In this document: positions 19,336-30,462 of the stretch, in pieces
Layout of the letters: every line of letters starts with the position of its first letter
Numbering within the stretch: position 1 is the stretch's first letter
Assembly: GCA_033344895.1 (NCBI GenBank)
Contig: JAWPMN010000001.1
Span: 2,612,001 to 2,676,000, forward strand
DNA: 64,000 nucleotides
From: Alphaproteobacteria bacterium
GTDB taxonomy: Bacteria > Pseudomonadota > Alphaproteobacteria > UBA8366 > Aestuariispiraceae
Reading direction: 5' to 3'
The notes under the pieces: model-generated
The model's database searches: none
What the model was told of the DNA's origin: nothing
What the model saw: only the letters and a program-made list of their open reading frames with translations
Translations under genes and position numbers: made by a program

Positions 19336-19412
19336 TGATGCCGCTCCCGAATGACTGTGAAGGACGACTTTAGGCTGACCGGCCGAAGTTGGAAACGGTC
19401 GCTTTCCGGATG

Positions 19413-20525
19413 TCAGTCCAGAAACATCTGGATCGCCTCTGTCCCCCACTCGGAAATCTTGTGCCGGGCGTGGCTTTCGTCGATGCGGACTTCGAACCGC
19501 CCACCGGCACCCAGGTCGGAGAGACGCTGAACGAGCGCCGGTTCATAGGCGCGGCCCTTCACGTTCCGGAAGCAGCATCTGTCGAAGCGGTTGAACAGAT
19601 GCATCTGGGCCCGGCCTTCGTCCGCAGCGCCCAGGATGAACAGATCCATCATGCTGACCAGGTCCAACAGCGGAGGATACTCCGCAATGCCGATCGGCGC
19701 ATCCTGTCCTTCCCGCAGATAGAGAGGCAAGATTCCAGCTGCCGCGACGGAACGGCGGATGCGCGTGTCCAGGGCGGCGCTGAGGGTGACCGTGGCGGCC
19801 CCGGCGGAAAACCCGACGGCGTCGACGCCGTCGAAGCCCAGTTCCTGCAGCAGATCGATTCCGGCCCTTACCGGCTCGACATGATATGCAAGGCCATTCT
19901 GCAGGTCCCGTAAACCGAACTGCAGACTGATTTCGCAGTCCGGGTCGGTTTCCCCTGGGCACTGAACCTCGCGGGAGTTTTCTCCATAGCCCAGCTGATT
20001 GAGCGCGACGATCGTGTAGCCTTGCGCAAGCATGCTTTCCAGGAACGGCCGCGCCTGCATGAAGTCGCCCGCGAACCCATGATGATAGACAAGGGCCTTG
20101 CCTGGCTGCGCCTGTTCGGGGGTCAGAAGGTACAGGAACGACAGTACCCCTGGTCCCGGTTCCACATAAAATCGATGGGCCGTGGCCAGATTGTCGAGCG
20201 TGGCGGCGTGGTCCGCAAGCATGCTCGGCACCGCGAAACGGTGATAGGTCGCGCCCCACCGAATGCCATTGCCGCCATAGACCAGACGCGACAATGCGGC
20301 GCGCCGGGACCGCAGTTCTGCCATGCTTTCGATCGTCAGGAATTCGCCGGCATCCTGCATGGCAAGCTCGGGTCGCAGCATCTCGAAAACATAAGGGTCG
20401 GTTTCCTTGTAGCGCTTGTAGAGCATGTTGCCGGTGTCGTTGACGCGGATCGCATAGAGGGCGGCTCCGGCAAGGGCTGCCAGGACGATGGTTGCGATGA
20501 TCAAGCGCTTCACGGGCCGGGTCAT
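19413..20525 (-). CDS. Membrane-anchored alpha/beta hydrolase
   Basis: A 370-residue protein with an N-terminal membrane anchor or uncleaved signal (RLIIATIVLAALAGAALYAI). A serine-hydrolase domain follows: oxyanion-type YHHGFAGD near residue 155, nucleophile elbow GFSAG near residue 245, and a C-terminal His in DESHARHK. The start at 20525 follows AAGGA. The substrate is unknown; an envelope ester or peptide is possible. It is divergent from the O-antigen-ligase-like gene (about 166 nt between starts). Confidence 0.75.
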   Translation of the reverse strand: MTRPVKRLIIATIVLAALAGAALYAIRVNDTGNMLYKRYKETDPYVFEMLRPELAMQDAGEFLTIESMAELRSRRAALSRLVYGGNGIRWGATYHRFAVPSMLADHAATLDNLATAHRFYVEPGPGVLSFLYLLTPEQAQPGKALVYHHGFAGDFMQARPFLESMLAQGYTIVALNQLGYGENSREVQCPGETDPDCEISLQFGLRDLQNGLAYHVEPVRAGIDLLQELGFDGVDAVGFSAGAATVTLSAALDTRIRRSVAAAGILPLYLREGQDAPIGIAEYPPLLDLVSMMDLFILGAADEGRAQMHLFNRFDRCCFRNVKGRAYEPALVQRLSDLGAGGRFEVRIDESHARHKISEWGTEAIQMFLD

Positions 20526-20691
20526 GGTCGGTGTCCTTGTCTCCGCATCCCTGTCTCCGCGTTGCGGGGCGGGGGCCGCCCCTGCGGTGCGCATCTTGCT
20601 GCGCTGTACGGAATTCGATAAGTCTTCGCCAACGCCAACCTTATGCCGCGCCGACCCGTCGGGTCGATACCGGATTGCCGGAGATTTTCTC

Positions 20692-21954
20692 TTGCCCGAC
20701 AACGCTACCAGGCCACCCGATCAGGGTTCGTTGCTGGCACGTATCTTCGGCTTGCTTCTGGGCCTGTCCGCGCCATTGACCGCCTTCGGCAATGCGGCTC
20801 TCGGCATTGCTTTCGGCCTCGCGGTGCTGCTCAGCCTCGTCGCGCTGCGCCGACCATCCGCCCGCAAGCTGTTCCTTCGGCCTTTGAGGACGCGGGCGGC
20901 AGGGCTGGTCGCGGCGACCGTCGCCTGGTGGTCATTGTCCGCCGTCTTTTCCATTGATCCGGCCGGGTCCTTTGAGGTCATCGCACGGGTTGTTTTCTTC
21001 GCGCTGGCATTCTGCGCGGTGCTTCAGGGGCTTGCCGAACTGCGCGGTGCGCAGGAAACGGCCGAGGGGGGCTTTGTCCTCGGATTGGCGTGTGTGGGCA
21101 TGCTGGCTGTCGTGGCCCTCACGGTGGACACAGCGCTACTGCGCCTGTTCAAGCCGCTGTCGGATGCACCGATTGCGCCGCACGACATGTTCAATTCCTA
21201 CAAGTCGCTGCTGGCGGTTGCGATGCCTGTTGTCGTCTGGATCGCTTGGCGGCGCCCGCAGGTATGGATTCGCGCGGCGGCGGTTCTGGCCGTCGTCACC
21301 GGGATGGCGCTGATCCTGGGTTTGAAGGGCCAGGCTTCCTTTGCGGCGCTCGGCGGCTTTGCCGGCGCCTTCGGTGCAATCGTCCTGCTGCTGGTTGCCG
21401 GCCGAATGGGCCGATTGGGACGCGCTGTCCTTGTCGCAGTCTTTCTTGTGACGTCGCTGGCCGGGGGGATTGCTGCCCTGTCGAACCTGCCGGAGGCACC
21501 GATCAGCGAAGCCGTGCGCGAAAATCCGCCCCTGCCGGCGGTCGATGTCCATCGCCAGGCAATCTGGGGCTTTGTGCTGGGGAAGGCGCTGGAGGCGCCG
21601 ATCCTGGGACACGGCATCAACGCCATCGACAAGGTGCCCGGCGCGAAGGAAGAGGTGCTGGATTTCAATCAGGAATATGTCCCGGCCCATCCGCATAACT
21701 GGTTTCTGGAAATCCTGTCTGAAACCGGATTTCCCGGTCTGACGCTGTTCGCTGTCGCCGTGGTGCTGAGCATGATCGCCGTCGGGCGGCTGGCTCTGCA
21801 GGGGCGGCGGGGCGGTTGGGCCGCCATCGCCGTAATGGGGGCATTCTGGACCAGCTCCCTGGCCAATTTCTCGATCTGGGCCGCCTGGTGGCAGATCGCC
21901 TATCTGGCCATTCTGGCTCTCCCCGCCGCGGCTCTGATGATCAAACGCCGATAG
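20692..21954 (+). CDS. O-antigen ligase/polymerase-like protein (Wzy/WaaL family)
   Basis: About 420 residues with 10 or more predicted membrane spans and the family's periplasmic loop: GHGINAIDKVPGAKEEV followed by PAHPHNWFLEILSETGFPG, the H-N-x-x-x-E-x-x-x-E-x-G pattern of WaaL/O-antigen polymerases. No ATG fits the N-terminus. I propose a TTG at 20692, preceded by GGAG at an 8-nt distance; a further-upstream start would add a poorly hydrophobic Arg/Pro/Ser-rich leader. It acts in surface polysaccharide ligation. No other LPS genes are adjacent. Confidence 0.82.
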   Translation: MPDNATRPPDQGSLLARIFGLLLGLSAPLTAFGNAALGIAFGLAVLLSLVALRRPSARKLFLRPLRTRAAGLVAATVAWWSLSAVFSIDPAGSFEVIARVVFFALAFCAVLQGLAELRGAQETAEGGFVLGLACVGMLAVVALTVDTALLRLFKPLSDAPIAPHDMFNSYKSLLAVAMPVVVWIAWRRPQVWIRAAAVLAVVTGMALILGLKGQASFAALGGFAGAFGAIVLLLVAGRMGRLGRAVLVAVFLVTSLAGGIAALSNLPEAPISEAVRENPPLPAVDVHRQAIWGFVLGKALEAPILGHGINAIDKVPGAKEEVLDFNQEYVPAHPHNWFLEILSETGFPGLTLFAVAVVLSMIAVGRLALQGRRGGWAAIAVMGAFWTSSLANFSIWAAWWQIAYLAILALPAAALMIKRR

Positions 21955-21966
21955 CACAAGGCGCCG

Positions 21967-24951
21967 TCAATCCGCCGCCGGGACGGCGACCTTGCCACTG
22001 TCGACCAGCTCGAACTTCCAGTCTTCCGCTGCCGTGCCGTCCAGGTTCAGGTGCCCTGCCAGGAAGTACAGGCGGTCACGATCCGGACCTGATGCCGTAC
22101 AGAAACGATCCTGCAGGTAGAAGGGCGGGGTCGCCTGATAGTTCAGCGTCGCCCGGACATGGGCCGGCCGACCCGGCAGGGTTTCGCGTGCAACCCGGAC
22201 TTCGAACCGGTCTCCGCCGCCGGTTTTGTAGTCGGGGTCGTCACCGACATGATGGGCCGCCGCTTCATGCGCCAGCACCTCTGTCGCCCCAATCGCTTCG
22301 GCCAGTTCGATGCGGTCCTGAAGCGGCAGATAGCCATGCGGCAGGATTCGGTTGTCCTTCACCTCGCCGCAGATCGACAGGAAACTGGTGGTCAGATTGC
22401 CGCCCGGTGCGGGATTGTCGCCGCACATGGGGTTGTCGACCGGCGCAGGAGAGACGACCAGTTCCTGGTAGATCTGTGCCTGATCCTGCCGGCTGATGGT
22501 CTGGTAATGCTGCTGGAATTTCGGGTTGCCGGGGTGGCGCAGGGCGGAGCAATCGTCCTGCCACCATAGTTCGCCGTCAATCGGCATTCCTTCGGCGTCC
22601 ACGATAACACCGGCCCCGTTTGTCCGCCCGGAGGCCCAAAGGACGGCGCCGCGTTCGTCGAGTATCTCGAAGGTCACAAAGGCCCGCCGGAACCCGACAC
22701 CGGACGGGAATTTGTGCCCGACCTTGCTGTCGATGGCGACTGTGGCGGTCAGGGCGTCCTTGCCGAGGCGGACATTCTCGACGGCGACGGTCGCCGTGTA
22801 ATGGTCCGCATTGTCCAGCATCTCCTGTTCCGTCCTGATCAGAGACGGTTCCCCCTTTGAAACCAGCATCGGGTCCTGGGTCGGAATGCCGAACACATCG
22901 GGGAATTGCTGTGCCATCTTGATCAGGAAAACGTTGAGACCGACCAATGTGTGCCGGGCGAAGCCGGACCGGGCAGGAATGTCGATTTCCTCGGGCGGCA
23001 GATTGTATTCTGCTTCGGGGAAGTTGGAGAATTCCTGGATCGAGGCGATCTGACTGACGATGGGCTGGCCGTCGACCTCGCTGACCATGTGGCAGTCGAG
23101 ACAGGATTGCGCCCGGTCACCGGGGCCCAGCGGCAGTTTGCCGTTCGGGGTGCTGCCGGTCCGGTACGCGCTGAACAGCCATTCGGGATAGGTCGTCTGC
23201 TCGTAGGTATAGCCCAGCGGCTCGTTGTCCCGCATGACCGGCAGATGCACCGTGTGGCAGGTGCCGCACAATTCTGACGAGGCGAACTGATCATCATGCA
23301 CGGGGTCGATCCCCATGGCATGTTTCATCGGCTGGATCCTGGGCTTCTCAAACGGGCCGCGCAGGGCATCCGGCGCGCCGACCCAGAAACTGCCCGTGAA
23401 TGTCCGGGCAAACCCCTTCAAACCGAGATGCTTCGGATTCAAAAGGTCCTGGCGCTTCTCGACGCAGCCATTCTCTGCCGCATGGCGGGCAGCCTCGATC
23501 TGATCCCTGGTTTGAACCATGCGGTGGCAGGACGTGCAGGAGATGCCGTCCCGCGCCAGAGCGCCGTAATTGGCATGCTCGGCGGAAGGGTTATCGGGCG
23601 GGTAGGGGATGGCCGAAACCATGGATCGGGTGAAATCCGCATCGCAGTTGCCGGTTGCCTTCCTGCTGTCGATGGCAAACTGGCGCTGGCCCATGATGCC
23701 GTGGCAGCCTAGGCAGATATTCTCGATCATGCCGGCGGAATCCGGATGGAAGGTCTGGGTCTCGCTGGCCAGTTGGGCAAAAAAGATCGGATCGCGCCCT
23801 GCCAGCCCCATCGGGGAGGTCCGCCAGGTACCGTAAGGTGAATAGTTGATCAGCTGGTCGGTATGCTTCTTCGGTTCCGTCATGGAGAATTGCAGGCCGG
23901 TCCCGCCTGCATCGTGACATCCCGCGCACTGATCGGAGGTCAGGAACTCGCTATGGGCCGTCACCTCACCGGCCGGAACCCAGACATTGTCGTAAGTCGC
24001 GGACGGAAAGCGGTCCACACTGTTCCAGGTCGGTGCCGTGGCCGTGGTTTTCCCGAACTGATTCAGGAAGGCGCTATCGTACTCGTAGAACGGTTGTCCC
24101 AGCCGGGGCGCCGGGTCGTCCGGCAGTACGACCAGACGGTGATGGGACGTCGGCGGATCGGCCAAGGTCCAGTTCTGGCTCAGGAAGACCAGCGGCCGGC
24201 CCGGTTCGTTCTCGATATTCTTCAGACTGGCGAAAGTCAGGTGTTCCTCTGACGAGGCGTGGCAGTTCATGCAGTACTGCCCGAACCCCTGTAGCGGTGC
24301 GCCATTGTCCGGGCCCGGCGGCCAGTCCGGCGCCCAGCCTTCGTAGCCGTACCAGCCCCAGAACCAGCCGTCATGGGACGCGTCATTGTCCCGGACCATG
24401 AAGGCGATGCCACTGGTCGGCAACAGGTAGTTCGTGTCGGGAACGTCGCAGCGTGATGCGGGCGCCGGATACATTTCCTTCGCCATGATCGCGCCGTCTG
24501 GAATTGCCGTGCGGGCCTTTGGTGCAATCGGCTCCCCCTCTGCGTCGATCGGCCGGTTTACCTTCAGCCATTCGTGCATCTCCTTTGAATACCAGATCAC
24601 CACCGGGGCGTGGGTGCCGTGATACTCGCCGACCCATTTCGCGTCCTGCAGGCGCTGGGTATAGGGGCCGGTGTCCCGCACGAACTTGTCTCGAACCCAG
24701 CCCTTGTCCGGGTTGCGATGACAGAAATTGCCGAAGAATTCCCCAACCACCGCTTCATACTCGTTCAGCGGTAGGGCGCTGGGGTCGCGCAGGGAATCCG
24801 CCAGCGAGTCGCAGAGCGCGGCATCCGTCGGAAGCAGGGGGCGATCCATCTTGGCGCTGCACTGGCCGTCCGCGAGGGCCGACACGGCGCTGCTTATGAT
24901 CATCCCCGTCGCAATACAGGCGCCGCACAACACCCTCATTCCGCTAATCAT
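21967..24951 (-). CDS. Exported hexaheme cytochrome with P460-like N-terminus
   Basis: A 994-residue periplasmic protein with signal peptide (CIATGMIISSAVSALA). Six CxxCH heme sites are visible: CMNCH (about residue 227), CAGCH (340), CLGCH (415), CTSCH (472), CGTCH (562) and CLDCH (617). Residues about 90-240 (VVIWYSKEMHEWL, PDGAIMAKEMY, WFWGWYGYEGW, first CxxCH) look like a cytochrome P460 domain. The middle resembles cytochrome c554-type multiheme folds, and the last 300 residues are heme-free. It is an orphan gene with no quinol-oxidase partner nearby. A redox enzyme acting on a small nitrogen or sulfur compound is possible; its substrate cannot be read. Confidence 0.8.
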   Translation of the reverse strand: MISGMRVLCGACIATGMIISSAVSALADGQCSAKMDRPLLPTDAALCDSLADSLRDPSALPLNEYEAVVGEFFGNFCHRNPDKGWVRDKFVRDTGPYTQRLQDAKWVGEYHGTHAPVVIWYSKEMHEWLKVNRPIDAEGEPIAPKARTAIPDGAIMAKEMYPAPASRCDVPDTNYLLPTSGIAFMVRDNDASHDGWFWGWYGYEGWAPDWPPGPDNGAPLQGFGQYCMNCHASSEEHLTFASLKNIENEPGRPLVFLSQNWTLADPPTSHHRLVVLPDDPAPRLGQPFYEYDSAFLNQFGKTTATAPTWNSVDRFPSATYDNVWVPAGEVTAHSEFLTSDQCAGCHDAGGTGLQFSMTEPKKHTDQLINYSPYGTWRTSPMGLAGRDPIFFAQLASETQTFHPDSAGMIENICLGCHGIMGQRQFAIDSRKATGNCDADFTRSMVSAIPYPPDNPSAEHANYGALARDGISCTSCHRMVQTRDQIEAARHAAENGCVEKRQDLLNPKHLGLKGFARTFTGSFWVGAPDALRGPFEKPRIQPMKHAMGIDPVHDDQFASSELCGTCHTVHLPVMRDNEPLGYTYEQTTYPEWLFSAYRTGSTPNGKLPLGPGDRAQSCLDCHMVSEVDGQPIVSQIASIQEFSNFPEAEYNLPPEEIDIPARSGFARHTLVGLNVFLIKMAQQFPDVFGIPTQDPMLVSKGEPSLIRTEQEMLDNADHYTATVAVENVRLGKDALTATVAIDSKVGHKFPSGVGFRRAFVTFEILDERGAVLWASGRTNGAGVIVDAEGMPIDGELWWQDDCSALRHPGNPKFQQHYQTISRQDQAQIYQELVVSPAPVDNPMCGDNPAPGGNLTTSFLSICGEVKDNRILPHGYLPLQDRIELAEAIGATEVLAHEAAAHHVGDDPDYKTGGGDRFEVRVARETLPGRPAHVRATLNYQATPPFYLQDRFCTASGPDRDRLYFLAGHLNLDGTAAEDWKFELVDSGKVAVPAAD

Positions 24952-25207
24952 GCCGGAAAATCCCCCAGAACAATCGTTATGGGAGAAGTTTTAGCACATC
25001 TAATGGTATATTATGTGAACTTTTTTAAATTCCTTGGTGGTGTTTGGATGCCGCTGCCCCCGCTCTTTCTTGACCGGTATGCCGTTTGTCCGTATCACCC
25101 CGCCATTACGCGGATGCCGGGGGCGGGACTATCCTTCCCGCTGGGGCGGTTCTTGAGTATGGACGATAAGACCCCGAACGCGCCCGGTACGAAAGGAGCA
25201 ACCAACC
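24952..25207. promoter_or_regulatory. Divergent intergenic region, cytochrome / queuosine operon
   Basis: This 256-nt gap contains an AT-rich island (TATATTAT at 25007-25014, then a T/A-rich run to 25030) that contrasts with the GC-rich surroundings and is the likely promoter zone for one or both genes. A start near 25020 would give yhhQ a leader of about 185 nt. I looked for a preQ1 riboswitch there and did not recognise one. The ribosome site AAGGAG precedes yhhQ. Confidence 0.4.
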
Positions 25208-25789
25208 ATGCAGGTGGGATCCATCTCCCTTGGCCGGCTCGTGCCCGCCGTTATCGCCATGGGCGTTATCATTCTGGCGTCCAATTTCCTCGTTGAGATT
25301 CCGGTACAGGGTCAGGTCGGCGGCATCGATCTGTCCCAATGGATCACCTATGGCGCCGTCACCTATCCGATCGCCTTCCTGGTGACCGACACGACCAACC
25401 GCCTGTTCGGCGCCGCCGCCGCCCGTGCCGTGGTCCTGTTCGGCTTCGTGGTCGGCGTCGTCCTGTCGCTGATCCTGGCCGATCCGCGCATTGCCGCCGC
25501 ATCGGGCAGCGCCTTCCTGATCGCGCAGCTTCTGGACGTCTTCGTTTTCGACAAGCTGCGCCGCCAGACCTGGTGGCAGGCGCCTTTCGTGTCGTCCTTC
25601 GTCGGGTCGGCCATCGACACGGCGCTGTTCTTCAGCATCGCCTTCTTCGGGACTGGATTGCCCTGGGTCACCTGGGCCCTGGGGGATTTCTGGATCAAGC
25701 TGGCGATGGCGACGCTGCTGCTGCCGGTCTTCCGGGTCCTGATGGCCCTGTTTCCGACAGCCCCGCGCAATGGCGAGGCGGCGGCCTGA
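25208..25789 (+). CDS. yhhQ: Queuosine precursor transporter
   Basis: A 193-residue integral membrane protein with about six spans that imports queuosine precursors (preQ0/preQ1). Family motifs are [22 protein letters not shown] (read in parts) near residue 45 and [17 protein letters not shown] near residue 105. First gene of the queuosine operon; the next start lies only 7 nt after its stop. Its presence with no queCDEF in this window fits either precursor salvage or synthesis genes elsewhere. Confidence 0.92.
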   Translation: MQVGSISLGRLVPAVIAMGVIILASNFLVEIPVQGQVGGIDLSQWITYGAVTYPIAFLVTDTTNRLFGAAAARAVVLFGFVVGVVLSLILADPRIAAASGSAFLIAQLLDVFVFDKLRRQTWWQAPFVSSFVGSAIDTALFFSIAFFGTGLPWVTWALGDFWIKLAMATLLLPVFRVLMALFPTAPRNGEAAA

Positions 25790-25796
25790 ATTCGGC

Positions 25797-27979
<2,183 letters not shown>

Positions 27980-27986
27980 CGGGACG

Positions 27987-29096
27987 ATGATGGACGATCC
28001 GAAATCGCGGATTCTGGCGAAAGCTCTGGAGGAGGGCTTTTGCGTCGCGGGCGTCGCCCCGGCTGCGATGGGGGATCGCGAACAGCGCCGTCTGGAGGAA
28101 TTCGTATCCCTGGGCCAGCACGGCGAGATGACCTGGATGGCCGACAAGCTGGATCGTCGTCGGTCGCCGCGAGACCTGTGGCCGGATGTGCGCAGCGTCG
28201 TCGTTCTGGGCACCAATTACGGGCCTGAAGACGATCCCCTGGATCTTCTCGACCGGCCCGATCTGGCCAACATCTCCTGCTATGCGCGGAATCGCGATTA
28301 TCACGACCTGGTCAAGAAGCGCCTGAAACGGGTTGCGCGCTGGATGGTGGAAAATTTCGGCGGCGATGTGAAGGTCTTCGTCGACACCGCGCCGGTCCTG
28401 GAGAAGCCGCTGGCCGCGATGGCCGGGATCGGCTGGCAGGGCAAGCACAGCAATCTGGTATCGCGCGATTTCGGGTCCTGGCTGTTTCTGGGGGAGATCT
28501 ATACCACGCTGGATCTATCCCCGGACGCGGTCGAGGGGGATCATTGCGGGGGCTGCCGCCGATGTCTGGACATCTGCCCGACCGATGCCTTTCCCGCACC
28601 CTATACCCTCGATGCGAGGCGCTGCATCAGCTACCTGACGATTGAGCACAAGGGGCCGATCCCGGTCGAATATCGCGCGGCGATGGGCAACCGGATCTAC
28701 GGTTGCGATGATTGCCTGGCTGTCTGTCCATGGAACAAGTTCGCGGTCCCGACGGGAGAGCCGTGGTTTCTGCCGCGGGAGGGCGTAAGAGATGCAACCT
28801 TGCGCGATTTTCTGGTTCTGGACGATGCCGGGTTTCGCACGCTGTTTACCGCCAGCCCGGTCAAGCGGATCGGCCGGGACCGGTTTCTGCGCAACGTTCT
28901 GATCGCTTGTGGCAACAGCGGCGACCCGACCCTGGCGGAATCAGTGGCTGCACTGCTGGAGGACCCCGATGCAACGGTGCGCGGCGCGGCGGTCTGGGCA
29001 CTGCGGCGGCTTGCCCCCGAAACCGCATCGGCCTGCCGGCAACGCCTGCGGGCCGGCGAGGCCGATCCGGGCGTTCTCGAGGAATGGGACCGGTGA
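27987..29096 (+). CDS. queG: Epoxyqueuosine reductase
   Basis: A 369-residue cobalamin and iron-sulfur enzyme that reduces epoxyqueuosine to queuosine in tRNA, the final step. The two 4Fe-4S motifs are CGGCRRCLDICP (about residue 190) and CDDCLAVCPWNKF (about 240). PVLEKPLAAMAGIGWQGKH is the family's active-site segment. The last 60 residues form HEAT-like helices (DATVRGAAVWALRRL). Tandem ATGs at 27987 and 27990 are both possible starts. The operon probably ends near 29100. Confidence 0.95.
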   Translation: MMDDPKSRILAKALEEGFCVAGVAPAAMGDREQRRLEEFVSLGQHGEMTWMADKLDRRRSPRDLWPDVRSVVVLGTNYGPEDDPLDLLDRPDLANISCYARNRDYHDLVKKRLKRVARWMVENFGGDVKVFVDTAPVLEKPLAAMAGIGWQGKHSNLVSRDFGSWLFLGEIYTTLDLSPDAVEGDHCGGCRRCLDICPTDAFPAPYTLDARRCISYLTIEHKGPIPVEYRAAMGNRIYGCDDCLAVCPWNKFAVPTGEPWFLPREGVRDATLRDFLVLDDAGFRTLFTASPVKRIGRDRFLRNVLIACGNSGDPTLAESVAALLEDPDATVRGAAVWALRRLAPETASACRQRLRAGEADPGVLEEWDR

Positions 29097-29103
29097 AATG
29101 AAA

Positions 29104-29127
29104 AGGCCCGCCGGGAAGGGCGGGCCT
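29104..29127 (-). terminator. Rho-independent terminator of rpmB
   Basis: A 9-bp perfect GC-rich stem, AGGCCCGCC (29104-29112) and GGCGGGCCT (29119-29127), with a 6-nt loop. On the minus strand it is followed by a short T-run (bases 29101-29104 are A on the plus strand), so it terminates rpmB. It may also stop queG transcripts from the other side. Confidence 0.75.
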
Positions 29128-29151
29128 GATCGGGTGTTGCTGGCGCGCGAT

Positions 29152-29445
29152 TTACGCGGCGATCGCAGCCTGACGCTTTTCGATGCGGCGCTTCAGCTTC
29201 TTCGCTTCGTCCGTCAGCTTGCGGTCCGGCGTGTTCAGCAGGAATTCGTCGATCCCGCCCTTCTTGTCGACCGTGCGCATGGCTCGGGTCGACAGGCGCA
29301 TCTTCACGCGTTCGCCCAGAATATCGCTCTGCAGGCGGACAACATGCAGGTTCGGCAGGAAGCGCCGACGGGAGTGGTTCATGGCGTGCGAGACGTTGTT
29401 ACCCGTCATCACACCCTTGCCGGAAATCTCGCAGCGACGAGACAT
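29152..29445 (-). CDS. rpmB: 50S ribosomal protein L28
   Basis: A 97-residue basic protein starting [21 protein letters not shown], the alphaproteobacterial L28 N-terminus, with [13 protein letters not shown] and the typical Lys/Arg-rich C-terminal helix. The ribosome site GAAAGGAA sits just upstream. It is a single-gene unit with its own terminator. Confidence 0.97.
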   Translation of the reverse strand: MSRRCEISGKGVMTGNNVSHAMNHSRRRFLPNLHVVRLQSDILGERVKMRLSTRAMRTVDKKGGIDEFLLNTPDRKLTDEAKKLKRRIEKRQAAIAA

Positions 29446-29763
29446 GGTTCATTCCTTTCAGTCTATCGAAAGTTCCGCACGATCCTTGAAAACCGCGCAT
29501 TCTTTCGCGTTATTGCTTGCTTATAAGCGGCTTTTCCGCACCCGCACGGCCCGGAAAGCGGCGCTATTTAGAGGATCGACCCCCGAAGCGTCAAGTCCGC
29601 AGGGCCGGAAACCCGCCACTGTTGCCGTTTCGCGACAGAGTGAACCGCCGAACGGCGGCCCAAACGGATTTTTCGCGTGAAATCAGGGTGCTTTTACGGC
29701 ATCGTCCGGTCGGTCCGCAAGAATGCGGCATCGGATTGGTTCGGTTTGGGGGTGTATGGCGGT
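29446..29763. other. 318-nt divergent gap rpmB / pagL-like
   Basis: This gap contains no gene that I can support. Features seen are an AT-rich patch (29512-29525, with TTATAA-like sequence facing rpmB), a small perfect hairpin CCGCCG-AA-CGGCGG at 29645-29658, and a poly-G/T stretch before the deacylase start. Promoters for both flanking genes must lie here, but no hexamer pair is convincing. Confidence 0.4.
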
Positions 29764-30279
29764 ATGCGCGGTACGAAATCCATCCTGGCGGCATTGGCCG
29801 TCGTTCTGGCTTCGGCGTTGCCGGCCGCTGCCGAAGAGGACGGCAAGGATCCGTCCTTCATCCGTTTCGGCGCAGGCTATTACGACGTGAACGACGATAT
29901 GGGTGCCGGTGAATTCCATATGGAATACATCTCCGGCTCCAAATGGTGGGTCTTCAACCCGTTTGTCGGGGTGATGGCGACTACGGACAGCGCCTTCTAC
30001 GGTTATGCGGGCGTTCGACTGGACATGTTCCTGGGGCGCCGATTCGTCGTGACCCCGTCCTTCGCGCCGGGCCTGTACCATGACGGGGACGGCAAGGATC
30101 TGGGCTATCCGATTGAATTCCGCTCCGCGATCGAGTTCGCCTACCGGTTCGACGACCGGTCACGGCTGGGGCTGAGCTTCTATCATCTGTCGAATGCCAG
30201 TCTGGATGACAACAATCCGGGTACCGAAGTGGCGACCATTCACTATTCCTATCCGTTCAACCGCCTGTTCAACGACTGA
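29764..30279 (+). CDS. PagL-like lipid A deacylase / acyloxyacyl hydrolase
   Basis: A 171-residue outer-membrane beta-barrel. The signal peptide is KSILAALAVVLASALPAAA. The strand pattern alternates aromatic and polar residues (FIRFGAGYYDVND, FHMEYISGSKWW). The catalytic motif SFYHLSNASL near residue 140 gives the His-x-Ser pair of PagL 3-O-deacylases. The enzyme removes an acyl chain from lipid A and alters LPS. The ATG at 29764 was chosen because it starts the signal peptide. A terminator follows directly. Confidence 0.82.
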   Translation: MRGTKSILAALAVVLASALPAAAEEDGKDPSFIRFGAGYYDVNDDMGAGEFHMEYISGSKWWVFNPFVGVMATTDSAFYGYAGVRLDMFLGRRFVVTPSFAPGLYHDGDGKDLGYPIEFRSAIEFAYRFDDRSRLGLSFYHLSNASLDDNNPGTEVATIHYSYPFNRLFND

Positions 30280-30302
30280 CCGGCGGGCGGCCCCCATTTC
30301 GA

Positions 30303-30332
30303 AAGGCCGGACCTTCGGGACCGGCCTTTTTT
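30303..30332 (+). terminator. Rho-independent terminator after pagL-like gene
   Basis: An 11-bp stem (AAGGCCGGACC / GGACCGGCCTT) with one A-A mismatch closes a TTCG tetraloop and is followed by six T residues (30327-30332). A textbook intrinsic terminator, 23 nt after the stop. Confidence 0.88.
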
Positions 30333-30462
30333 ATATCCGAATTGATATCGACGATTTAACTCAGCAGTATGCCGCGCAATGTTCGCCGGAACCGGCGAAG
30401 ACGGAATCGCGCCGTGTTGTATAGGGCGCGGGAAACAACGCTGTTGCTCAAGGGGAAATGGC

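Noticed and set aside
24952-25207. preQ1 riboswitch ahead of yhhQ
   Set aside because: I looked for the short H-type pseudoknot pattern with an A-rich tail overlapping the ribosome site and did not find a convincing match by eye; a covariance scan would decide.
29101-29130. Assigning the hairpin only to queG
   Set aside because: The T-run lies on the minus-strand side, so it is primarily the rpmB terminator, though it may work both ways.
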